Of a DNA stretch of 38,000 nt, positions 1-9,081 are shown in pieces. Source of the DNA: Apostichopus japonicus (taxonomy: Eukaryota > Echinodermata > Holothuroidea > Aspidochirotida > Stichopodidae). The notes below the pieces were generated by a model. It did no database searches. It was given only the letters and a program-made list of their open reading frames with translations, and was not told where the DNA came from. Where the stretch lies: contig NC_092570.1 of assembly GCF_037975245.1 (NCBI RefSeq), positions 949,501 to 987,500 on the forward strand, in the 5' to 3' direction. Positions within the stretch are counted from its first letter, which is position 1; every line of letters begins with the position of its first letter. The position numbers and the translations under genes are program-made.

Positions 1-1789
1 CAGAGTGACTGGGAGGATGTGAATGATTCTTGACAGGTGATGCAATAACTGTTGCTTCTGATGGGCCTGAGGTTAATCTCGATATGGGATGAGGAAGACC
101 CTGAGAGGCAGGACCTCTAGAGGCAGTACAACCTGGATTCAGACGCCCGTTTTGAGTGGGTACCACCTGATCTTGTCGGCTGTTTTCTGTTCTATGTTTA
201 TGAAGTTCATGGTACATATGTAGCCGCCCGTTCTTTGAATCATGACCTCTTTGTAGAAGATGAAAGGTCTTGAGATCCATACCTCGAGGGTCTAATGATG
301 TTTTGGCCCTCTCTTGGGATACTGGTGCAGCTGTCGTTTGTCGATGATCAATATCTTTAAGGCTGTACTTGTACTGAGGACCGCTGTTTGTTCCGACACC
401 CTGGACCAACTTCATTCTTCGGTCGCATTCCCTGTTTCCTAAGATGGAGGGTGGTGCGTTTCTGATGGGTAACGAGGGCCTATTTTTTGAAGACAATGAC
501 AATCCATTTTGCATATCGTACAAATATCTCCTTCTGTAAAGTTCTTGTTTCTCCTGATGAGGACTGGACCTACATGTAGGAATTGGAGGGCTTTGAGTTG
601 ATGATGATGACGATGTTGAAGAGAGTGAACGCTCCTGAATTATACCTGTTCGTTGTTGAAAACTACGAATTAGCATACGTTTCTTCATGAACTCAATGTA
701 AGCAGCCTTTTGCATAAGTTTCCTCCTCATATCTGCCGAATTGTTTGGAGTCGGATTTAGTAGCTGCTTAGGTTTGCTATTCGGAGATGAAGATGGGGAT
801 GGGCGATGCAGTGACTGCTGCATCATTTGTCGCAGTGCTTCCTCCATCTCAGAGTCTACAGCTCCATTCTCTTTGATCAGCTGTGATGACCTTGGCAACA
901 GTGTCTGTGTACGATAGGGTTCTTTATCTACCGGTATTCCCATCGCTGCAGCCCTTGCAAGCAGTTGATGCTTCTTTTCTTCATTTATCAATCTATTATG
1001 TTCAGATATTTGCTGAGGAGTTATCAAAGCAGGCACTTGATCCCTGTGGGTGAGAAGCCGGGTGCCTCCAGAGCTGGAAGTCACGAGGGGCGGGACGGAT
1101 GCCTGGACTCGCTTGACCGGTAGATGAGGGTGGGGAGGCGGTGGCCCTCTCTTCTGCAGCATCTTGGGACTCTGCATAGCAAATTCTTGTCTGGCTGTCC
1201 ACAGCTTAGCCTCTTCTGCTTCTTTATTTCTGGCCATCTTGTGTTGCAAAAACTTTTGGTGTATCAGAGTGTTGGCATCGTTTTGAGATCCTTCGTGAAC
1301 CAAGGGGTGCACTTTCCTCTGTTGTCGAATCAAGTGATCTGTAGAGGTCCTATGCAGCCCAGGATAGATGGGCGGAGGCTTTGATAAAATTGCCGAACAC
1401 TTTCTACTGGGGCTTGCCGATCTGTCAGCCTTACCTTCGCTTGCATCTGCGAGACGCTGTCTTTTGATTGCCGCTCGCTGGTAAGCATCATCTTTCTCTG
1501 CATCGTTCTTCCTTTTGAGAGAGAGGTCCAAGGGTGCACTGAGATCAAGAGGAGAATCTTGTGCACTCTTGTTTGAGTTACTTGCGACGTGGTTTACTTT
1601 CAACTTTGGAGGGAGGGCATTAGGTACTGCGTGTGCCATGGCTGGGCTAAAATTTGGATTCTGTCTGATGATGGGGTGAGCTACAGCCAACGGAAAGCTC
1701 TTCCTCTTGTGAACAGTATTGATGAATGACTGGTGTGAGCTGGATGCAGCAATCTGCTGTGGGGGTACTACCATCACATTAGATGCCAA
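1..1789 (-). CDS. Large third coding exon, putative CtBP-binding nuclear corepressor, incomplete at C-terminus
   Basis: The minus strand is open without a stop from 1789 to the window edge, 596 codons plus one base, which is far beyond chance. The exon starts after a good acceptor: a pyrimidine-rich stretch ending CCTTTAG at 1790. Residue numbers come from the three-exon model, so this exon is residues 67-662. Visible features are two adjacent PLDLS motifs at residues 146-150 and 152-156, followed by the basic LKRK; a second basic patch IKRQR just after; a charged, probably helical stretch around 250-265; a PPPPHPHLP run near 281; another charged segment around 325-350; a Lys/Arg-rich helix starting with MRRK at about 420; and Ser-rich tracts. 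PxDLS motifs bind CtBP, and the basic patches suggest nuclear entry. No DNA-binding domain is visible, though one could lie beyond the edge. LCOR/E93-like or RAI2/SOBP-like proteins are possible but unproven relatives. Confidence 0.88.
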   Translation of the reverse strand, partial: MASNVMVVPPQQIAASSSHQSFINTVHKRKSFPLAVAHPIIRQNPNFSPAMAHAVPNALPPKLKVNHVASNSNKSAQDSPLDLSAPLDLSLKRKNDAEKDDAYQRAAIKRQRLADASEGKADRSASPSRKCSAILSKPPPIYPGLHRTSTDHLIRQQRKVHPLVHEGSQNDANTLIHQKFLQHKMARNKEAEEAKLWTARQEFAMQSPKMLQKRGPPPPHPHLPVKRVQASVPPLVTSSSGGTRLLTHRDQVPALITPQQISEHNRLINEEKKHQLLARAAAMGIPVDKEPYRTQTLLPRSSQLIKENGAVDSEMEEALRQMMQQSLHRPSPSSSPNSKPKQLLNPTPNNSADMRRKLMQKAAYIEFMKKRMLIRSFQQRTGIIQERSLSSTSSSSSTQSPPIPTCRSSPHQEKQELYRRRYLYDMQNGLSLSSKNRPSLPIRNAPPSILGNRECDRRMKLVQGVGTNSGPQYKYSLKDIDHRQTTAAPVSQERAKTSLDPRGMDLKTFHLLQRGHDSKNGRLHMYHELHKHRTENSRQDQVVPTQNGRLNPGCTASRGPASQGLPHPISRLTSGPSEATVIASPVKNHSHPPSHS

Positions 1790-2171
1790 CTAAAGGATCA
1801 TACAGAAGAGAAGGAAAAGAATGATTTTAACGGAAGTAAAGAATGAAAATAGTTTAAAGATGCTCGCCTCTTTTTATTTAAAGAATAAAAAATACAAGCC
1901 CATTTCCTCTTTATATTGACAATTATAGTAATTGCACTCAATGGGGCAAGTCATATATAACAGAGTACAGAGTTTCTTGCATGGGTTAATTAAAAACTTC
2001 TTAAAACTGCATCATCATGTATTATTTGATGTCTTTTCAATAGTCTCCATCATTTGAATATCTGTTCATGCCAACTTTCTACTTTCAGCCAAAGTTCTAC
2101 TCCCCACAAACACAAGACCAACACACTCAATCAATCAAACATTTGGCACAGAAAATGTAATGTTTGTGTAC

Positions 2172-2307
2172 CTGCATTGGGACTGTTGGGGGGTGAGGTA
2201 AACCAAGAGGCATCTTGGAGCTTTGAGTTAGCACTGGTAGTGCTGGTCCTAGTCTCCCAGATGGCAGAGGAAGCATACTTGGTGACCTATATGGTAGATG
2301 GTGGGTC
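2172..2307 (-). CDS. Second coding exon of the same gene
   Basis: This 136-bp minus-strand exon lies between an acceptor with a strong pyrimidine tract (TTTTTCTTCCCCAG) and a donor CAG|GTACAC. One base completes the split codon from exon 1 (AG|G, Arg21). It is followed by 45 open codons, residues 22-66, beginning THHLPYRSPS and ending TVPMQ. The segment is rich in Pro, Leu and Ser and probably disordered. The end phase is 0, which matches the first codon of the next exon across a 382-bp intron (1790-2171). Phase agreement at both ends is the main support. No domain is recognisable in this exon alone. Confidence 0.82.
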
Positions 2308-2904
2308 CTGGGGAAGAAAAATATAACGCGTTATCAAACCAATGATCCTGAAAATTCAACATCATTTAATATCACTTTTCTTTTGCAAGTATGAAATCCA
2401 TTATCTCTGAATCATGGAGTCTTCCAATTCTCTTGTATGGCTGAGGTATTGATGTAATGCTACGTACTACAGAGAATGTACACTGAACCCAAGTCCAGAT
2501 ATGCCAATGTAGATCAAACTCTATGACACTGAATGGTTGAACTTGTGGTGCAATATCTGATCAAAATGCCAGAAAGGTAGCCGAGTTTGGTTGTTAGAAT
2601 TTGACTCATATTGACCTCAAACAACTTTTGCCCTCAACAAAAATGAAAGGAGTCTGGTACTTACTTGCTAAGAGAAATTTAACCAAAAGTTTCCCATTTA
2701 AAAATATCAGATTTAACAGGATTTCATACTTTTATCTCTGTTTACCTCAAATGACCTTCCCTCCCCAACTAATTCCAATAGAGGTTTGTACTCACCAATA
2801 GGGAAGTAGGCCTACATGGAGCTTCACAAAATTTGAAAATTAAAAGTCTTCTCTTTACCTTACTGAACTACTACTGAGTACTGGATATAGTGATTGTAAC
2901 TAAC

Positions 2905-2966
2905 CTTTCACTGCTACCAGCCTCCTCTGAGGTCCTCTTCTCATGGTTTTGATATACCTCAAGCAT
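2905..2966 (-). CDS. First coding exon with start codon
   Basis: The minus-strand ATG is at 2966-2964 in the context CCAAAATGC, with A at -3. An in-frame TAA lies 12 codons upstream, so this is the first possible Met in this frame of the exon. The 62 bases encode MLEVYQNHEKRTSEEAGSSE plus two bases (AG). The exon ends at a donor AAAG|GTTAGT, close to consensus. The two leftover bases join the first G of the exon at 2307 to make Arg21, so the phases agree across a 597-bp intron (2308-2904). A different first exon from an alternative promoter cannot be excluded. Confidence 0.72.
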
Positions 2967-3062
2967 TTTGGTGGGTGAGAATTTCCTACTCCTTTTACAT
3001 TCTTATTGTAGCCATCTGGTTTCGGCAAATTTGATCTGCTCTCTGCCAATGTCTTCTACAAG
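2967..3062 (-). other. Probable 5' UTR part of the first coding exon
   Basis: Upstream of the ATG the minus strand reads back to a plausible acceptor, CTTACGATTACAG, ending at 3063. If it is used, a non-coding first exon and the promoter lie further right. If it is not, the UTR simply extends beyond 3062. The open frame across 3003-3188 on this strand runs through the acceptor into the putative intron, ends at the TAA before the ATG, and resembles nothing I know. Confidence 0.4.
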
Positions 3063-5181
3063 CTGTAATCGTAAGATAGAAGACAAAGTCAATTGTATGT
3101 ATAATTTCAAGTTGAAAGAACACTCTCTGTAAAGATGATTGCCTTCATACATGTCACAAAATGGATGAATGGTACTCAAAACTGACATTTACAAAAATTC
3201 AAAAGATATTCAACAGATCACTGTAGTACATAAGTAACTAACTTGGCTATATTTGCTGCTAGAGTTTTTAGAATATTTTCTTGAAGGTAAAGTAAAACAT
3301 ACATCAAGATGACACTCATATGAAAAGGTTGTATTTGCAGATATGTTGTTTATTTAACTTAGAAAAGCAGTAGCTGGGAAGTCTGGATGCAACCTAGGCC
3401 AATTTTATACTCTTAACTTTGGCCGTTATAGGACCTCGGCTCAACCTAGGTCAATCACATCAGTACCAGACAGGAAGTGCAGTTCTTCTGCCCAACCGTT
3501 AATTTTGATTCGATCTCAGAAAATATGGGTAAAGTCAGTATGTAGAAGCCGGGTGGGGAATTGACTTCATACCGGAAAATGAGTGGAAGCTAATATATCG
3601 TTTACGAGACTGCGTATTATTTTTATTCCAGTAATTCGGCTGGTTTTGACCTGAAAGCAGATTTAAACGGTGAGATGAAGGCCATGTTGGGACCTGAGAA
3701 TTGCACTGAGCGCATTGGGATTAACCTTATTTGTTCTAGTTAGATCTCCAAATATAGCTACATCCTTTCCATTTGCAATTGTTTGGTACTCTTGCTTTGA
3801 GGGTCTTAGTTGGCCAACAATGTACCTTAAATGGTTTGCATTCAACGATTGCTTTGATGTTTTGTATCGATTTGAGTATTTAAATGTTTGGAAATGATTG
3901 GTTGTGACTCGACCAGATAAAAACGTTGGCAATAACGTTGGGCAAGTTAGGGCATAGGCCTATTTTGACACATTGAATTCGGTCTGGCTTCATAATGGCT
4001 AATTTGCCATGCAGGCAGTGCTGTAGTTTAGGCCTATTCATAACTTGGGCCTCAAGCCTACATTGGTAACGTTGCATACAATTGAGCGAATAACGTTAAA
4101 CTCAATTCACGTCTTGCCTATCTTTTGGGAGAAATTGAATTCGTAGAAAGTTATGTCTTCTGACAACAGAATCATAATCATCAGCTCCTTCATGTTTTGA
4201 TACCGTTTCACTGGATGAGCTTCAGTGCAAACAGCTTATAGGCTATGTGAAAAATGGGAAAGTCTGCCCAAATCGTGCTCTACTTTGACAACAGTTACGT
4301 ACAGGCGTGTTACGCACAGCGCGGCGTCGAGGGCCAGGTACTATATAGATACACGACTACCGTCTTGAATGATTCTTGCTAACTTCTAATACAACACAAA
4401 TATTGGCATTACATTTTATGGTGGCGACAATTACTTTGTGGTAATAGGAAACTAGGCAAAACATGTTCCAAGGGGAGGGGCTAGAACTCCTACATGTGGC
4501 AGTCGGCTTCATCGAGGACCACGACCATTGCCCCGGCCCCTCCTTTAAAAACTCCTGTATTCGACCCTTCCATAAGGGTTCAGAATTCCCAACGCCCGCT
4601 CTCTTCCCCACAGTTGAAAATCATGTTTACATCACCGTGACATAAACGTAAATACTGTTACGTCATCGATGCCTAACTGGACGAGTGTTTAAAAAATGAG
4701 TTCAAGACAGCAAGTTATGTTACTGAGATTAATGCAACCAGAATCAGTAATCGCACACGCCTGCATGTTTCAATCACGCAGTTAGCCTTCAGAAGTTCAA
4801 GAATAGAACTTTGAGTCACCACATTATTTATAACTTGACTGAAACCGGCTATACCCTACTTGGAAAAGCGATGAGGTATTCGGGAAGGGCGGTGGAACTT
4901 CAATAAACAGTTTGAAATTACAAAAGTTTCTTGTTATCGCCTACAGACGGGTAGGTTAGGTTATAGATACAATATATTAAATCCAAAGTATAACGCAAGT
5001 CTATAGTTTCCACAAGACAACATTTATGCGGCCTTTATATATAGACCAGGCCTATAACGGCGTCACGTGATCACTATAATTGTCGTTAGGTTTCATGTGA
5101 CTCGGAAATCTGACACGATTAAGTTCACTGCTCCGTAAATATATTACTGGTGAAACTAACGTGCACGGACATATGTAACGT
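3063..5181. other. Upstream region of the gene, no coding exon supported
   Basis: This stretch would contain the promoter and any non-coding first exon of the minus-strand gene. ETS-like cores are present (CAGGAAGTGC at 3471-3480, ACCGGAAAAT at 3571-3580), and a small CpG-rich patch lies near 4310-4335. No TATA box or start site can be fixed. A GC-rich patch at about 4468-4545 resembles degraded repeat sequence. The short open frames look random. TAGGCCTA-type palindromes occur at about 3955 and 4031. Confidence 0.4.
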
Positions 5182-5224
5182 CACTGTCCCATAGAAATTG
5201 ATAATCAATTTCTATGCACTGTCC
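5182..5224. mobile_element. 27-bp perfect palindrome flanked by 8-bp direct repeats (TIR-only element?)
   Basis: The arms CATAGAAATTGAT (5190-5202) and ATCAATTTCTATG (5204-5216) are perfect inverted repeats of 13 bp around a single A. CACTGTCC lies directly on both sides, at 5182-5189 and 5217-5224. An 8-bp duplication around inverted termini that start with CA is the hAT-superfamily insertion pattern. Here the whole interior would be missing. The direct repeats and palindrome are seen; the transposon origin is inferred. Confidence 0.55.
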
Positions 5225-7230
5225 ACATTCATTGCCTATAATTATGTCAATACGGGATATAGGTTCACGCCTATAGGCCTATATACAACATTCTCATGGA
5301 AGCGTTGGATTCTTAGTAAACCGGGTAAAAAATATTTTCGTCTTAAAAGTATATGGAATTTGATTTGCTTAAAAGCGTGGAAACCGTGTATAGGCTACTG
5401 CTGTAATCTGGATCGAGCAAGTTACGTTAATCAACAGAGAAGGTATGAAACAAAAACTACCATGTAGCCTCTAATATTAACCTATACACTGTATAGGTTT
5501 ATATTTGGTATATGTAAAGGGGCCTTAACACTTTTAAACAGACTTTGCACGAAACGGAATGTTAGACAAAAAAAGGGCCTATATGTTCTTACTATATGTT
5601 CTTCGTGAGTCCTTCCACAAACTCATGATATACCATACTGCCTTATGAGAACTACAGAACTACACTGCAGACTATGAAAGTCAAGTCTGAACAGTGGCCA
5701 AATGTCTCACTCAAATTACATATTGAGTGGAGCATTCTTAATCAGCTTTCCCCCCCCACACACACACCCCCAACCACCCCCCCACCCCAACCCCTCCATG
5801 AACAACCGATCAGCGTTTGCGGTTACGTTGCATACACATCTGTGACAATGGATCGACCAACAACAAAAGTTTCACCCAATAATCAACAAACTCAATAACA
5901 TTCCCCTAAGTTAATCTTCTCCTTACCAGAGTTTTACCATAAACCGCGAAAGCGAGTATATAGGAAAGGCCTCTATCACAAGGCGCCATATATGCTATTA
6001 CTTGACTTCAAATTCGTTGCTTGAGAGCGGCTTCCGACTCTGAGAATGGATTGACAACCTTGTCCATGTTAGATACGATTCTCCGAACCTTACAAAAACT
6101 ACCATAACCATAACTACTTCAAACTGAACACGTACATTCTAAACTGTAATTAATGTAACTGAATAACGGTTTTACTTACATAACGCCATAACAACCATGA
6201 GTGATTCGCTGCACGACAACGAACTGTCAAATTGTTCTACTCCATCAAAATAGTTCAATTTTATAACTATCTATGAAGAAGGTTTCTATATATTATGAAC
6301 GATTTTTTTAATGGAGTTAATCCTAACACACCTTTCGGTTCCCCTTATTTACATGAATAAAGTCGATGACGTCACGAGCGATAACCATGGTGACAGCATG
6401 TGTTCCATGAGCACACAGAGGCCGTCTGGTAATGTCGTTTGATTTTTTTTTTTCAACCTGATACGGTAATTACAAACCACCTGGATTTATTATGATATTT
6501 GATTCCAAGTAACATGTACACTGGATCAAATATTTGGTCTTACAAATTAAAATGGTTGTGTTGTGGCGTTCCCTAACTAGTTTTCTATATGACAACTTAT
6601 AGCCTATAATTAATGTGAATGCCATATAATTCCTATAGCTAATCAACGAAATTTGATGGAGACATCTCGAAAGTCTCTTTCAAGAAAACTGTTAGGTCAT
6701 TAGTTGCAATCGAAGTAAAGGTGGGTGTGTGGGGAGAGGGGAGGGGGTGTGGGTTTCCTTAAAGGATGAAATTTGTGCACAAGATTAAATTTGTGTTTAA
6801 AGTCATCGTTATATAGTTTACATGGCTATCAATCCTGCTTATATTTTGTAGTTATATGACTATAGTCGTCAGTTATCTTTCACATTAAGACGGTAAGGTT
6901 ACTGTAATTTGGCGATGCCGTAACATCTTATCGATGTGTGAGACTTAACGGTCGATTGAATGACGTCAGCACACGTAGCATCACTAGTATCGACCTTCTG
7001 TTTAAATCGTCAACCAGCAATCGAATCCCGAAAAACCACTGAGGTAAAATCAGGACGCATTTTTCTTGGAGATAATTTTGTCATGACTGCATGCGTATCT
7101 CTCGAAACATTAAATGTAGGTAACGTAATGTAGGTAACCCTATATATATATACATATATCAACCCTTAAACGGAGGCAAAGCGTAACTTACACCGATGAT
7201 CATTTCAACTTGCTTCCCTAACCCGGTTTG
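5225..7230. other. Non-coding, AT-rich stretch
   Basis: No gene is supported. A C-rich run with a short CA stretch lies at about 5750-5800 and a poly-T at about 6446-6455. A G-rich patch lies at about 6721-6751 and a short (TA)n at about 7140-7160. The open frame at 5198-5467 begins inside the 27-bp palindrome and has no recognisable content. Confidence 0.4.
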
Positions 7231-7623
7231 AAGTTAACCAGTGGCGTAGGAAGGTACTTTTGAGTGGGGGGGCTGAAGACTGATGGCCGGCCTGGGGGAG
7301 GGGTCTAAGGGGAGGGGGTGTCCCCCTCCCCTTTGGAATTTTTTGCATTTCCAGGTGGCCTCAGATGCAATTTGGTGCAATATAGCACACTTCAACACTC
7401 ACTGCATTTTGTAAACTTAATTTTGTATTTTCACCTGGCCTTAGATGCAATTTGGTGCTCCAAATGAGATTTTTTTTCTCATTTGGAAATGAAAAAGGGG
7501 TTTTCTGACTTGCGAACCGGGGGGGGCGGAATGATACTTCCGCCCCTCCACATTTTTCACTGGGGGGGGCTGGCGCCCCCCCCCAGCCCCCCCCCCCCCG
7601 GTTCCTACGCCCTTGAAGTTAAC
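7231..7623. mobile_element. Non-autonomous hAT-like element with 8-bp TSD
   Basis: AAGTTAAC occurs on both sides (7231-7238 and 7616-7623). The element between them, 7239-7615 (377 bp), starts CAGTGGCGTAGGAA and ends TTCCTACGCCCTTG, giving imperfect terminal inverted repeats of about 14 bp. Inside, the motif GATGCAATTTGGTGC occurs twice (about 7364 and 7444) in direct orientation. There are also strong poly-G and poly-C blocks, with a C run near the right end. No transposase is encoded. The 149-codon minus-strand frame overlapping the right half is a by-product of these low-complexity tracts. Confidence 0.85.
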
Positions 7624-8422
7624 GACCATTCCCGCGAATGAGCCCACCGGTCGATCAGTGGTTAGGACGTTTCTAAATTGTTGCTTCCTTTCCGGTCGAA
7701 GGTCAATGGGACATTTTAAGGGGCAAAACCACAAAATCTCCTCAAAATGACAGGCCCATTTTATTTTGCTAGCTTGCACGGGCAAGGAATGAAGTATAGA
7801 CGGTAGTACCAGTATATGGAAGTACATCCCGAGCACGACGCGCTCTGTAAAGTTTGTGTTATCCGTGAAAAATAAAATCTCGCTGAGCAAATTCAGTTGT
7901 TTTTATCCATACCGCTATATCTACAGTCCTACAATACCTTCTTGTTTTGTTTCCATTGTTGTTCCTGTTATCTTAAATCATTGTTATGATAGGAGTACCA
8001 CAGCAAATGGATATCTCTAAACGTGTATATTTATATATGTATATATAGATATAACAAAATGATACGGATCAGTGATAATATAGCAGGATCGATTTAACAA
8101 GTTCTCATTCAGCGTTGCTGCAGGTTTGAATAATAGCTAAAAACGTGACTCGGTCATGCACATGGAGCCGAAAGCGACTGGTGGAATTATTTAAGCACGA
8201 TCTTGTTAAATGATATATATATTCATCAAAACTTCTAAACAGTACCATTTTTTTTTTCATCCTGCCATACGGGTCGAACTATGTACAGGTTTTGGAAGGT
8301 CTTAACGCTGTAGGATAATAACTTGACCGTATTATTGATACGGGCTTACTACATAGGGCTAGTCGACCGTGAACATTGACCCGAAATGCACGTAAAGTCG
8401 ACCGCACCGTGAAGCGGAATGG
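7624..8422. other. Non-coding stretch
   Basis: No coding or RNA gene was recognised. There are short TA-rich patches at about 8030-8052 and 8213-8222 and a poly-T at about 8250. Confidence 0.4.
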
Positions 8423-8423
8423 T

Positions 8424-8463
8424 GTTACACCAGGGAGTTTCCATAACAACTCCCTGGTTACAC
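8424..8463. mobile_element. 26-bp hairpin CAGGGAGTT...AACTCCCTG between 7-bp direct repeats
   Basis: CAGGGAGTT (8431-8439) and AACTCCCTG (8448-8456) are perfect inverted repeats around an 8-base loop. GTTACAC lies immediately on both sides, at 8424-8430 and 8457-8463. The CAG/CTG ends and flanking duplication recall a hAT-type insertion reduced to its termini. GTTACACGATGG is repeated again just downstream, so a local tandem repeat is an alternative explanation. Confidence 0.4.
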
Positions 8464-8866
8464 GATGGTGGAGTTACACGATGGTTTAGGAACTATAGAC
8501 TAAACAATTCTTCATAAACAGGATGTGAGTCGATATCTGTTTTCAAAGGCATCGTCTTGTAGTAACCACGTGACCTATATAAGCTATATACCAGTGTATT
8601 TATGAATGTTTCGAAATAATTAATATAATTTTCACGTCATGTATACCTGTTCAGTTCAACGCTGCATTTTTTTTTTTTTTTTGGTGTTGAAATTTGAAAT
8701 ATATCACCATACTGGAATGATTAAATAAAGCGGAATATAGGCTTCAAACAGTCCAACGTTTCATTTGAAATTTGTCGGACACACACATTTAATTACTCGA
8801 ATCAGTAAGGAGGAACATAGCCTAACCACATATAGAAACCACGTCTTTTATTTACTTTGAGGGTAG

Positions 8867-9081
8867 TACCGGTAGCGTTTTTTTTTCCCCAGGACGAACG
8901 TGGGTTTCAGGTTTTTTAGGAATTTACAAATTCGTTTGAAATCAGAGTTAGGGTTTAGAAAGTAGGTTAAGGATACAGTTTCTATGAAATGTTTTTTGAA
9001 AAAGCGTCACATGTTTGGAATCCAGGGATTTGATTGGCCGATGCCCACGTTCGTCCTGGGAAAAAAATACGCGTACCGGTA
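8867..9081. mobile_element. MITE with ~30-bp TIRs and palindromic 8-bp TSD TACCGGTA
   Basis: TACCGGTA is present at 8867-8874 and 9074-9081. The 199-bp interval between them starts GCGTTTTTTTTTCCCCAGG and ends in a near-complement (CCTGGGAAAAAAATACGCG). The inverted core CCCAGGACGAACGTGGG is perfect in both arms. There is no coding capacity. The 8-bp duplication suggests hAT or a similar superfamily, but the termini differ from the CAGNGGCG elements in this window. Confidence 0.8.

Noticed and set aside
1002-1566. Two minus-strand frames of 66 and 78 codons
   Set aside because: They are out-of-frame shadows of the 596-codon exon.
7441-7890. 149-codon minus-strand open frame
   Set aside because: Much of it reads through the G/C tracts of the hAT-like element at 7239-7615 and it crosses the element border, so it is not a transposase or host gene.
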